A stretch of DNA of 64,000 nucleotides, from contig NZ_DF820425.1 of NCBI RefSeq assembly GCF_000617845.2, positions 2,097,725 through 2,161,724 on the forward strand. Direction: 5' to 3'. How positions within the stretch are numbered: position 1 is the first letter of the stretch; each line of letters starts with the position of its first letter. The stretch is from Bradyrhizobium sp. DOA9 (GTDB lineage Bacteria; Pseudomonadota; Alphaproteobacteria; Rhizobiales; Xanthobacteraceae). This document shows, in pieces, positions 54,280 to 62,632 of the stretch. The position numbers were made by a program, and so were the translations under genes. Below the pieces are notes generated by a model. The model ran no database searches. It was not told where the DNA came from and saw only the letters and a list, made by a program, of their open reading frames with translations.

Positions 54280-54798
54280 CTAGTTCCTCGCGATGATCTC
54301 GCGCTCGCCCTGATGGACCGGCAGCTCGCGCGCCATTGCCGTGCGACGGCGCATCAGGAATTTCGGACGGCGGGCGCGGATCGCGTTGGCGCGGCGGCGG
54401 CGCGGCGCGGGCTTGCGGGCGCCCTCGTCGAGCTGCGGTAGCGCGAAGATCTCGCTCCAGATCGTCCAGGCCTGCGCGATCTCGTCCGCGTCAGTGCTGA
54501 TCAGCAGCGGGATGGACAACGAGGGATCGCGGTGCACGAGGATGAGCGTCTGCGCCTCGTCGTTGCCGCGCAATGCGACGCCGGTGAAGTCGGCAACGCG
54601 TACGTTGATCGCCATCTGCATGCCGCGGACGGCACGGCGCAGCACGACGCGCTCGCGATGAAGCTCGATCTGCCTGACATGTCCGTCGGCGCGCGGGTCA
54701 TGCGCATCGAAGCGGACCGGAAGGGAAAGAGGGTCGAGCCGCAGGGAGCGGCTCGACCCGGCGGGGTGGACCCCGCATGTTGCTGTTTGACGCCTCAC
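54280..54798 (-). CDS. DUF6101-family protein
   Basis: The 172-residue protein looks like the rhizobial DUF6101 family: LRLDPLSLPVRFDAHDPRAD, RAVRGMQMAINVRVADFTGV and SIPLLISTDADEIAQAWTIW, with a basic C-terminus RRRRANAIRARRPKFLMRR. It has no signal or membrane segment, and its function is unknown. It stands divergent from pmbA, with 263 bases between (54799-55061), which holds a 24-bp direct repeat. Confidence 0.75.
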   Translation of the reverse strand: MRRQTATCGVHPAGSSRSLRLDPLSLPVRFDAHDPRADGHVRQIELHRERVVLRRAVRGMQMAINVRVADFTGVALRGNDEAQTLILVHRDPSLSIPLLISTDADEIAQAWTIWSEIFALPQLDEGARKPAPRRRRANAIRARRPKFLMRRRTAMARELPVHQGEREIIARN

Positions 54799-54906
54799 GG
54801 CTTGGTTCTCCCCGCCGGGATTATGCTCCCGGTCGATGCGAGGACCTTAGCGCGCGGCGGCCTGAAACCGCTTAAAAAGGCTGGTTAACCCACCGTCACT
54901 GCACCT

Positions 54907-54953
54907 CATGATTGACAAGACCTTGGCGCGCATGATTGACGAGACGTTGCGCC
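54907..54953. repeat. Two-copy 24-bp direct repeat upstream of pmbA
   Basis: CATGATTGACAAGACCTTGG and CATGATTGACGAGACGTTGC open two adjacent 24-base units. They share the first ten bases exactly and most of the rest. They lie in the pmbA/DUF6101 control region and could be regulator sites or a simple duplication. Confidence 0.65.
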
Positions 54954-55061
54954 GACGTCGCGAATCTGAGCTTTTGGCGGGCTGAAAATGCTTGAAGTCC
55001 GCGCTATCAGGGCACATCTGTGGGTTCCGGTCCCGAACCCCGCCCCAACAGGATTTCGTTC

Positions 55062-56453
55062 GTGAACTCTTCACCAAGCTCGACGCTTTCGACTACCGCC
55101 AATCGCGACCTGTTCGATCAGACCGCGCTCTCCGATCTCGCGCAGCGGCTGGTCGAGGCGGCCAGGCGCGCCGGCGCGGATGCGGCCGATGCGGTCGCGG
55201 TGCGCGGCGTCTCGCAGGGCGTCGAGGTCCGCGACGGGCGCGTCGAGGAATCCGAGCGATCCGAGGGCGACGATGTCGGCCTGCGCGTGCTGGTCGGCCA
55301 GCGCCAGGCGGTGGTCTCGACCAACGACGTCAGCGGCGATGCCGTCACCAAGCTCGCCGAGCGCGCGGTGGCGATGGCGCGCGTCGCGCCAGACGACAAA
55401 TATGTCGGCCTCGCCGATCCCGCGCTGCTCGCGCGCGACTTCCCCGATCTCGATCTGCTCGATCCCGCCGTGCCCGCGACCGCCGAGCTCGAGCGCCGCG
55501 CGCTCGCGGCCGAAGCTGCCGCGCTCGCCGTCAAGGGCGTGACCAAGTCCGGCGGCGCCTCGGCCTCATCAGGCATCGGCGGCATGGTGCTCGTCACCTC
55601 GACCGGCTTCCACGGTTCTTACCTGCGCTCCAGCCAGGGCATTTCCGCCACCGCCATCTCGGGCGAAGGCACCGGCATGGAGCGCGACTACGACTTCACC
55701 TCGGCGCCGCACGGCGCCGATCTGCTGTCGCCGGAGATCGTCGGCCGTTCCGCCGGCGAGCGCACTGTGGCGCGCTCCAATCCGCGCAAAGTCGAGACCT
55801 GCAAGGTGCCGGTCGTGTTCGATCCGCGCGTCGCCGGCTCGCTGGTCGGCCATCTCGTCGGCGCCATCAACGGCGCCTCGATCGCGCGCAAGACCAGCTT
55901 CCTGAAGGACAAGCTCGGCCAGCAGCTGTTTGCGAAAAACATCCGCATCGTCGACGATCCCTTGCGCAAGCGCGGCCTGCGCTCGCAGACCTTCGACGCC
56001 GAAGGCGTCGCGGTGAAGCGGACCGCGCTGGTCGACGAAGGCGTGCTGACGACCTGGCTGCTCGATTGCGCCACCGCGCGCGAGCTCGGCCTCACCACCA
56101 CCGGCCACGCCCATCGCGGCGTGTCCTCCTCGCCCTCGCCAGGGCCGTACAATCTGCATCTGGAGCCCGGCACGCCAACGCCGGCCGAGCTGATCGCCGA
56201 CATCAGCCAAGGCTTCTACGTCACCGATCTGATCGGCTCCGGCGTCAACGGCGTCACCGGCGATTACAGCCGCGGCGCCTCCGGCTTCTGGATCGAGAAC
56301 GGCGAGATCACCTATCCCGTCAGCGAGGTGACGATCGCCGGGCATCTGTTCGAGATCTTCAAGTCGATGCAGCCGGCGAACAATCTCGAATTCCGCTACG
56401 GCGTCAATGCGCCGACGGTGCGCATCGAGGGTTTGACGCTTGGCGGACGCTGA
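55062..56453 (+). CDS. pmbA: TldD/PmbA family metalloprotease-like protein (PmbA)
   Basis: The 463-residue protein is PmbA-like (TldE): it lacks the HExxxH of its partner TldD. It has VEVRDGRVEESERSEGDDVG near the N-terminus, HGADLLSPEIVGRSAGERTV in the centre and GTPTPAELIADISQGFYVTD with SGVNGVTGDYSRGASGFWIE near the end. With TldD it forms a protease that processes microcin and CcdA-like substrates. GTG 55062 is preferred, with AGGA upstream. It heads the lipid A run. Confidence 0.93.
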   Translation: MNSSPSSTLSTTANRDLFDQTALSDLAQRLVEAARRAGADAADAVAVRGVSQGVEVRDGRVEESERSEGDDVGLRVLVGQRQAVVSTNDVSGDAVTKLAERAVAMARVAPDDKYVGLADPALLARDFPDLDLLDPAVPATAELERRALAAEAAALAVKGVTKSGGASASSGIGGMVLVTSTGFHGSYLRSSQGISATAISGEGTGMERDYDFTSAPHGADLLSPEIVGRSAGERTVARSNPRKVETCKVPVVFDPRVAGSLVGHLVGAINGASIARKTSFLKDKLGQQLFAKNIRIVDDPLRKRGLRSQTFDAEGVAVKRTALVDEGVLTTWLLDCATARELGLTTTGHAHRGVSSSPSPGPYNLHLEPGTPTPAELIADISQGFYVTDLIGSGVNGVTGDYSRGASGFWIENGEITYPVSEVTIAGHLFEIFKSMQPANNLEFRYGVNAPTVRIEGLTLGGR

Positions 56454-57258
56454 CGCGCACTCTCTCGACGACACCATCCTGACCCGCGACGCGGCTCTGC
56501 TGAAGGACACGGTGCGGGAGGCGGGCGCGCTGGCGCAGTCGATGTTCCGCACCGAGCTCAGGAAGTGGACCAAGGGCGCGTCCTCGCCGGTGTCGGAGGC
56601 CGACATCGCCGTCAACGATCTGCTCGAAGCGCGCCTGCGCGCCGCGACGCCCGACTATGGCTGGCTGTCCGAGGAAAGCGCCGACGATGCGGCGCGGCTG
56701 TCGCGGCGGCTGACCTGGATCGTCGATCCCATCGACGGCACCCGCAATTATCTCGGCGGCCATGACGAATGGTGCGTCAGCGTGGCGCTGGTGGCGGATG
56801 CTTCGCCCGTGCTTGCCGCCGTGTTCGCCCCTGCCACCGACGAGTTCTTCTTCGCAACGCGCGGCCAGGGCACGACGCTCAATGACAAGCCGGTGCGCGC
56901 GACGAGCGGATCCGAGCTCGACTTCGCCCGCGTCGCCGGCCCGAAGCCGCTGGTCGAGCGGCTGAAGCCGTCCCTCGGCGAGATCAAGCTGCACCGGCGA
57001 ATCGGCTCGCTGGCGCTGCGGCTGTGCCGGGTCGCCCATGGCGCGCTGGATGCGGCTTTTGCCGGCGGCAACAGCCATGATTGGGACCTTGCGGCGGCCG
57101 ATTTGATCGTGCAGGAAGCGGATGGTAGGATGAGCGACCTCTCCGGAGAACCCATCCTCTATAACCGCCGGGAAGTGGCGCACGGGGTGCTGGTGGCAGC
57201 GGGACGCGATCGTCATGCGGGCATTGTCGCGCATTTTCGCAACCGTCCCTTAGCCTAA
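56440..57258 (+). CDS. Inositol monophosphatase family protein (CysQ-like)
   Basis: The 272-residue phosphatase has the family metal motifs: WLSEESADD (E-E), IVDPIDGTRNYLGG (DPIDGT), and the C-terminal AFAGGNSHDWDLAAADLIVQ (WD). Members dephosphorylate 3'-phosphoadenosine 5'-phosphate (CysQ) or inositol phosphates in the cytoplasm. The TTG at 56440 is needed to reach the N-terminus and overlaps the pmbA stop by 14 bases. It is second in the run leading to waaA and lpxK. Confidence 0.9.
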   Translation: MADADAHSLDDTILTRDAALLKDTVREAGALAQSMFRTELRKWTKGASSPVSEADIAVNDLLEARLRAATPDYGWLSEESADDAARLSRRLTWIVDPIDGTRNYLGGHDEWCVSVALVADASPVLAAVFAPATDEFFFATRGQGTTLNDKPVRATSGSELDFARVAGPKPLVERLKPSLGEIKLHRRIGSLALRLCRVAHGALDAAFAGGNSHDWDLAAADLIVQEADGRMSDLSGEPILYNRREVAHGVLVAAGRDRHAGIVAHFRNRPLA

Positions 57259-57318
57259 GGCGCTTTCGTCGTGCTTCTCGATCACTGCTTTGCCGGGCAG
57301 ACCGTTAGGAAAGAACTC

Positions 57319-57561
57319 ATGCCAGATAGTGCCCCGCAACAACTGCTTCACCTCGTCATCGGCGGCGAGCTCGTCGATCTCAAGGGCAACACCTTCAAGA
57401 ATCTCGACGACGTCGAGATCGTCGGTCTCTATCCGAATTATGCGGCCGCCCATGCGGCGTGGCGGGCCAAGGCGCAGAGCACCGTCGACAACGCGCAGAT
57501 GCGCTACTTCATCGTCCATCTCCACCGGCTGCTCGACCCGAATCAAGAACCGGCGCGTTGA
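57319..57561 (+). CDS. DUF4170 small protein
   Basis: The 80-residue protein starts MPDSAPQQLLHLVIGGELVD and continues KNLDDVEIVGLYPNYAAAHA, then RYFIVHLHRLLDP. This is the DUF4170 family of unknown function, conserved in rhizobia next to lipid A genes. ATG 57319 is chosen. Its stop overlaps the TTG of the acyltransferase-like gene. Confidence 0.85.
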   Translation: MPDSAPQQLLHLVIGGELVDLKGNTFKNLDDVEIVGLYPNYAAAHAAWRAKAQSTVDNAQMRYFIVHLHRLLDPNQEPAR

Positions 57562-58277
57562 AAAAACTGCTTCGCAATACGCTGCGAAGCAGCTGGTTTC
57601 AGCGTGCCGTCGGGGTCCTGGCGGCCGAATATCTGCGCCTTGTCTGGCGGACCAACACCTTCACGATCGATCCGCCCGACGTCTATGCGCGCGTCGAGCC
57701 GCAGCTCCCTGCGATCTTCGCGTTCTGGCACGGCCAGCATTTCCTGACGCCCTTCATCAAGAACCAGGACAAGCCCTCCTATCGGGCCAAGGTGCTGATC
57801 TCCCGGCACCGCGACGGCGAGTTCAATGCCATCGCCGCCGAGCGGCTCGGGATCGGCACGATCCGCGGTTCCGGCGACCATGGCGGCGCGTTTCACCGTA
57901 AAGGTGGCGTCGGCGCCTTCAAGGAAATGGTGCGGACGCTCCAGGCCGGTTGTAATGTCGCGCTGACCGCCGATGTCCCCAAGCGCTCGCGCGTGGCAGG
58001 GCTCGGCATTATCATGCTGGCACGGGAATCGGGACGGCCGATCATGCCTTTCGCGATGGCGACCAGCCGCTTCGTCCGGCTCAAGAACTGGGATCGCACC
58101 ACCATCAATTTGCCGTTCGGGCGGGGCGCATTGGTCGGCATCAAGGAAATCCACGTTCCCGCAGATGCCGACGCCGCCATGATGGAGACGTTGCGGCGGG
58201 AGCTGGAAGACACCTTGAACGAGGCGACCCGTCGCGCCTATGCGCAGCTCGGCCGTCCGGGACCGGAAGATGCCTAG
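57558..58277 (+). CDS. DUF374 lysophospholipid-type acyltransferase
   Basis: The 239-residue protein is DUF374-like: AIFAFWHGQHFLTPFIKNQD (about residues 50-69) holds the acyltransferase-like His, then VLISRHRDGEFNA and GTIRGSGDHGGAFHRKGG and ALTADVPKRSRVAGLGII. It probably acylates a lipid, perhaps lipid A related, at the inner membrane. The TTG at 57558 overlaps the DUF4170 stop by 4 bases. It overlaps waaA at its end, which favours a role in lipopolysaccharide assembly. Confidence 0.85.
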   Translation: MKKLLRNTLRSSWFQRAVGVLAAEYLRLVWRTNTFTIDPPDVYARVEPQLPAIFAFWHGQHFLTPFIKNQDKPSYRAKVLISRHRDGEFNAIAAERLGIGTIRGSGDHGGAFHRKGGVGAFKEMVRTLQAGCNVALTADVPKRSRVAGLGIIMLARESGRPIMPFAMATSRFVRLKNWDRTTINLPFGRGALVGIKEIHVPADADAAMMETLRRELEDTLNEATRRAYAQLGRPGPEDA

Positions 58278-59586
58278 GTCGCTGCCCATTGCGCTGCCGA
58301 TCACGCTGCGGATGTACCGGCGTCTGGCCGCCGGCCTGGTGCCGCTTGCGCCTGCGCTGATCAAGCGGCGGCTGAAGCAGGGCAAGGAGGATCCCGCGCG
58401 CGTCGGCGAGCGGCGCGGCCTGTCCCGCGACGTGCGGCCGCATGGCCCGCTGGTCTGGATCCACGGCGCCAGCGTCGGCGAGGTGCTGGCCGCGGCGGCG
58501 CTGATCGAGCGCCTGCGCGATCTCAATCTGCGCATCCTGCTCACCTCGGGCACCGTCACCTCGGCGGCGGTCGCCGCAAAGCGCTTTCCGCCCGACGTCA
58601 TCCATCAATACGTGCCGTATGATTCGCCGCGCTATGTCGCCCGCTTCCTCGACCATTGGAAGCCGTCGCTGGCGCTGTTCATCGAATCCGATCTGTGGCC
58701 GAACCTGATCCTCGCCGGCGCGGCGCGGCGGGTGCCGATGGTGCTGATCAACGGGCGGATGTCGCCGCGCTCCTTCCCGCGCTGGCGGCGCATGCACGGC
58801 ACCATCTCGGCGCTGCTGTCGCGGTTCGACATCTGCCTTGCGCAGTCGAAGCTAGACGCCGAGCGCTTTGCCGCGCTCGGTGGCCGCGACGTCGTCACCA
58901 CGGGGAATCTCAAGCTCGACGTGCCGGCGCCGCCGGCCGATCCCGCCAAGCTCGAACGGCTGATGGCGATGACGCGCGGGCGTCCGATCATCGTCGCCGC
59001 CTCGACCCACCCGGGCGAGGACGAGCTGCTGATCGCAGCGCATCGCAGCCTCGTCGGCTTCTTCCCGCAGCTTCTCACCGTGATCGTGCCGCGGCATCCG
59101 GATCGCGGCTCATCGATCGCAGGCCTCGTCACGGCGTCCGGCCTGAAGCCGAGCTTGCGCTCGCGCGAAGAGCTGCCGACGGCGACGACCGACGTCTATG
59201 TCGCCGACACGATGGGCGAGCTCGGCCTGTTCTATCGGCTCTCGGAAGTCGTGTTCATGGGCGGATCGCTGGTCCACCATGGCGGGCAGAACCCGATCGA
59301 GGCGATCAAGCTCGGCGCCGCGATCGTCCACGGTCCGCACGTGTTCAACTTCGCCGACGTCTATGGGGCGCTCGATGATAGCGGCGGGGCGCGGCAGGCC
59401 GACACGCAGGAAGCGCTGGTCAAGCAGCTCGGCCAGCTGCTGGCCGATCCCACGATGCGGGACGAGACGCAGCGCGCGGCCTCCGGCGTGGTCGAGCAGC
59501 TTGGCGGTGCGCTCGATCGCACCATGACCGCGCTCGGACCATATCTCTTGCAGTTGCGAATCGAGATGGGGGCCGCCAATGCGTGA
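58270..59586 (+). CDS. waaA: 3-deoxy-D-manno-octulosonic acid transferase (Kdo transferase)
   Basis: The 438-residue GT30 enzyme transfers Kdo to lipid IVA at the inner membrane. It has an N-terminal hydrophobic anchor, GPLVWIHGASVGEVLAAAAL (about residues 60-79) and SDLWPNLILAGAARRVPMVL, then FMGGSLVHHGGQNPIEAIKL near the C-terminus with the catalytic-domain glycines. ATG 58270 overlaps the acyltransferase end. It in turn overlaps lpxK by 8 bases. Confidence 0.96.
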   Translation: MPRSLPIALPITLRMYRRLAAGLVPLAPALIKRRLKQGKEDPARVGERRGLSRDVRPHGPLVWIHGASVGEVLAAAALIERLRDLNLRILLTSGTVTSAAVAAKRFPPDVIHQYVPYDSPRYVARFLDHWKPSLALFIESDLWPNLILAGAARRVPMVLINGRMSPRSFPRWRRMHGTISALLSRFDICLAQSKLDAERFAALGGRDVVTTGNLKLDVPAPPADPAKLERLMAMTRGRPIIVAASTHPGEDELLIAAHRSLVGFFPQLLTVIVPRHPDRGSSIAGLVTASGLKPSLRSREELPTATTDVYVADTMGELGLFYRLSEVVFMGGSLVHHGGQNPIEAIKLGAAIVHGPHVFNFADVYGALDDSGGARQADTQEALVKQLGQLLADPTMRDETQRAASGVVEQLGGALDRTMTALGPYLLQLRIEMGAANA

Positions 59587-60595
59587 GCCGGCCTTCTGGT
59601 ACCGGCCACGTTCCCTCCAATCCTACGCGCTATGGCCGCTCGGTGCGCTCTATGGCGCGATCACCGCACGGCGCATGCTGCGCCGGGGCTTCGACGCCGG
59701 CATCCCCGTGATCTGCGTCGGCAACTACCATGTCGGCGGTGCCGGCAAGACCCCGACCGTGCTGGCGCTGACGAAGCTTTTGCGCGAGCTCGGCGAGACG
59801 CCTGTCGTGCTCAGCCGGGGCTATGGCGGGCGCCTGAATGGTCCCGTCATGGTCGACCGCGCGCGCCACGATGCGTCCGATGTCGGCGACGAGCCCCTGA
59901 TGATGGCGCGCGAGGTTCCGGTCGCGGTCGCGCGCGACCGCCTCGACGGCGTCGCGCTGGCGAAGTCGCATGGCGCGACCGTGATCCTGATGGATGACGG
60001 CTTCCAGAATCCCGCTCTGGTCAAGCACGCCTCGCTGATCGTGATCGACGGCGAGCGCGGCCTCGGCAACGGCAAGGTGTTTCCCGCAGGCCCCCTGCGC
60101 GCCCCGCTCGCGGTGCAGCTCGCGCGCACCGACGCGCTGGTGCTGATCGGCGACGGCAATGCCGCCAACGACGTCGCGGCGGAGATCGCCAAGCGCAACA
60201 AGCCCGAGCTGCGTGCGCGCCTGAAGCCGGATGCGGCCTCGCTCGCGCAGCTCTCCGGCAAGCGGGTGTTCGCCTTCGCCGGCATCGGCGATCCCGAGCG
60301 TTTCTTCCGCACCCTGCGTGCGAGCGGCATCGACGTCGCGCGCACGCGCGCCTTTGCCGACCACCACATGTTTTCGGAAGACGAGATCGCGGCGCTCGCG
60401 GCGGAGGCGCGGCGCGAGCAGCTCACGCTGGTGACCACGGAAAAGGATCTTGCACGCTTGCGCGGCCGCGAAGGCGTGCCCGACGGTATCGTGCCGTTCG
60501 CCGTGCAGCTCGAGTTCGAGGACGCGGCAAAGCTGCGGCAATTGATCGGCGATCATCTGTACAGAGCGCGCGAGCGAAGGTTCGGCGCGCGCTGA
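59579..60595 (+). CDS. lpxK: Tetraacyldisaccharide 4'-kinase
   Basis: The 338-residue kinase phosphorylates the 4' position of the lipid A disaccharide. It has the P-loop GNYHVGGAGKTPTVLALTKL (about residues 48-67), then VLSRGYGGRLNGPV and ILMDDGFQNPALVKHASLIV (DDGFQ) and ADHHMFSEDEIAAL. A hydrophobic N-terminus keeps it at the membrane. The ATG overlaps waaA by 8 bases. This closes the run pmbA to lpxK. Confidence 0.97.
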   Translation: MREPAFWYRPRSLQSYALWPLGALYGAITARRMLRRGFDAGIPVICVGNYHVGGAGKTPTVLALTKLLRELGETPVVLSRGYGGRLNGPVMVDRARHDASDVGDEPLMMAREVPVAVARDRLDGVALAKSHGATVILMDDGFQNPALVKHASLIVIDGERGLGNGKVFPAGPLRAPLAVQLARTDALVLIGDGNAANDVAAEIAKRNKPELRARLKPDAASLAQLSGKRVFAFAGIGDPERFFRTLRASGIDVARTRAFADHHMFSEDEIAALAAEARREQLTLVTTEKDLARLRGREGVPDGIVPFAVQLEFEDAAKLRQLIGDHLYRARERRFGAR

Positions 60596-60856
60596 CCTCG
60601 CAACCTGAGGCAACGTCGCTGCCCTAGTGGCGAAACGCGGAGCGTCGCGGCCGGCGAATCTTCTTCCGCGCGTTCGGCAGTTGATGTAGCCTTGCATCAG
60701 AGCCGCCACCGGGACGTGCCGAACTTCCGGAAATCATCGACGGCGTTGGTGCCCACGGCGGGCAACGAATCTTCATCATGTCACGCGCAGCGGCCGTAGC
60801 GACCAGTTCGCGACGGTACGGAAAGTTATTGCCAACAGTTCAGAGGAGGACATGCC

Positions 60857-61192
60857 GTGCATTTTTGCCTCACCGGACAATACACGCCACGCGCTCTCAA
60901 TGCCATTTTGGAGAATCCCGCGACCAATCGCCAGGAGGCCGCTCGAAAGCTCGTCGAAGCGGCCGGCGGAAAGTTAGTCTCGATGTACAGCGTCGCGGCC
61001 GACGGCCCCGGCGTGCTCGTGATTTTCGACGTGCCTGATCCCAGCACGGCTCCGGCCATTTCCGGCCTGACCGTGACGGCCGGCACGCTGCAGAACGTGA
61101 AGCTGGTTCGGTTGTTCACGCAAGACGAGATCAAGCAGGTCCGCCAGAACGCGGCGAAGCTGCGTTCGTCGTATTCGCCGCCGGGAAGCTGA
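60857..61192 (+). CDS. GYD-domain protein
   Basis: The 111-residue protein is a GYD (ferredoxin-like) protein: HFCLTGQYTPRALNAILENP, then RKLVEAAGGKLVSMYSVAAD and VLVIFDVPDPSTAPAISGLT. The family name comes from a Gly-Tyr-Asp signature that is not obvious here; its role is unknown. A strong GAGGAGGA (60843-60850) precedes the GTG start at 60857. Confidence 0.8.
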   Translation: MHFCLTGQYTPRALNAILENPATNRQEAARKLVEAAGGKLVSMYSVAADGPGVLVIFDVPDPSTAPAISGLTVTAGTLQNVKLVRLFTQDEIKQVRQNAAKLRSSYSPPGS

Positions 61193-61312
61193 TTTCCGGG
61201 CCCAGAGCGCAGCCGCCCTCGTCGGACGACACGGCGGCTGCACTCATGTCAAGGCGATTCATGCCTGCAACGAGGCGAGGAGCGTCCTCACCAAGCGCCG
61301 GCGGCCGCCGTT

Positions 61313-61498
61313 TCAGTTCGGCAGGCCATGGCCGGTCTTGCGGTGTGCGTCCGTTCCCTCATCGTCAGCTTGCGTCGCGGGACGATGATCTGCTGCGGCA
61401 GCTTCAGCGCGCTCGGCTGCGATCAGAAGCTGCTTGCGCATTTCAGCGAGACGGGCGCGGCAATATTCACGATAGAGCAGGTCGAAAATGGCGGGCAT
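61313..61498 (-). CDS. Small hypothetical protein
   Basis: The 61-residue product starts MPAIFDLLYREYCRARLAEM and continues RKQLLIAAERAEAAAADHRP, a basic helical peptide without a recognised family. GGGGGTG lies just before ATG 61498. The frame extends upstream to 61594 without family-like sequence. Confidence is limited by size. Confidence 0.55.
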   Translation of the reverse strand: MPAIFDLLYREYCRARLAEMRKQLLIAAERAEAAAADHRPATQADDEGTDAHRKTGHGLPN

Positions 61499-61739
61499 GA
61501 TCACCCCCATCGATTGGCTTTCGCTTCCAGAAATTCCACCGCGAATTTTCAAGGTGATCGTAGCCCGTCGGTCGGCTCTTCGATGTGAGCCCATTCACAG
61601 ATCGCGCCAATTCCGACGCTCGATGGCTGTCCGGTTGACCTGATCGTCTGTGCGATGAAAAGAGCAGGGCCAATGACCTAATCCGCACTATAGCAGCGCT
61701 TTGTTTCAGCACGACTTCGTCGAACAACTGTCGCCGACC

Positions 61740-62117
61740 TCAACTCGGAAAACATGCACGCGCGGTCAGCGTCACCGGGGACAGGTTGATGATCTGCGGA
61801 AACGCGAATGAATAGCTCGCGCTGACCTGGTTGCCGCACGCCGCCGCGGCAAAGCTGAATGTCCCCGGGGGGAGCGTGAGGCCGTAGGCCTGTTGGGCGG
61901 CGTAGGTCGTGATCGCGCTGCTGCTCGGGCAGAGCGTGTTGTTGACGGTCGCACAGCGCGCCGCCATTTCACTGCCATGCTGGATTCCCAGCTGAGTCCA
62001 GAACAGCAGCCCGCATTCGATGATCCCGAATATGAACAGGAAGAACACGGGAGCGGTCAGCGCAAATTCCAGCGCCGAGGCGCCCCGCGTGTCCCGCCAT
62101 AATGCGGTGAGCTTCAC
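61740..62117 (-). CDS. TadE-like pilus assembly protein
   Basis: The 125-residue protein starts VKLTALWRDTRGASALEFAL, the TadE N-terminus with a Glu near the start of the membrane helix (TAPVFFLFIFGIIECGLLF). Then comes a periplasmic domain with cysteines. TadE-type pseudopilins aid Flp/Tad pilus assembly and are processed at the Glu-containing site by TadV-type peptidases. GTG 62117 overlaps the upstream stop as GTGA, so the frame upstream of it is not used. Confidence 0.85.
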   Translation of the reverse strand: MKLTALWRDTRGASALEFALTAPVFFLFIFGIIECGLLFWTQLGIQHGSEMAARCATVNNTLCPSSSAITTYAAQQAYGLTLPPGTFSFAAAACGNQVSASYSFAFPQIINLSPVTLTARACFPS

Positions 62118-62632
62118 TGCAGCCTCGTGGTGGACTGCGCGGTGTAGGTGTATGTGGCCGCCACGATCTGATAATCGATGATCGTGTAGTACGTCGCTTT
62201 CGCCGAGACCGTCGTATATGTTCCGGCCGTCGCCCCGCCGGGGCAGATCGTCCCGCAGCTGGTGGCGCTGACCCCCGCACTCGTCGGACATCCGCAGAAC
62301 TGGACCGGCGGAGGCGAAGCGGTGATGTTCGTCGCGCTGGTGGCGCTTGCGACGGCGTTCGCGATGCCGTTGGTGTCGAAGCCGCGCGCAATCGCGTACT
62401 GGGCTCCGGCTTGCGCGGCATTTTCGACCTGCATCTTGCGATAGAGGGCCAGCCCGATATCCGTGATCGAGACGACCATCAGGGACAGCAGGGGAACCAG
62501 GATGGCGAATTCGGCCGCCGCGACGCCCCGTTGATCGCCGGCAGCGGCGCGCGCGTGCCGCGTGAGCGAGCCAAGCAACCGGCGGCCGGAGCTGGACGAG
62601 AAATTCTGGATCTGCATTGCCCCAAGCCTCAT
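62114..62632 (-). CDS. TadE-like pilus assembly protein
   Basis: The 172-residue protein has the TadE/TadG-type start AAGDQRGVAAAEFAILVPLL, with the Glu at the helix start, and SLMVVSITDIGLALYRK as the helix. The periplasmic part has VQFCGCPTSAGVSATSCGTI with four cysteines and ends YTYTAQSTTRLQ. ATG 62632 overlaps the TadG-like stop as ATGA. ATG 62617 is an alternative start. It is in an overlapping trio. Confidence 0.85.
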   Translation of the reverse strand: MRLGAMQIQNFSSSSGRRLLGSLTRHARAAAGDQRGVAAAEFAILVPLLSLMVVSITDIGLALYRKMQVENAAQAGAQYAIARGFDTNGIANAVASATSATNITASPPPVQFCGCPTSAGVSATSCGTICPGGATAGTYTTVSAKATYYTIIDYQIVAATYTYTAQSTTRLQ

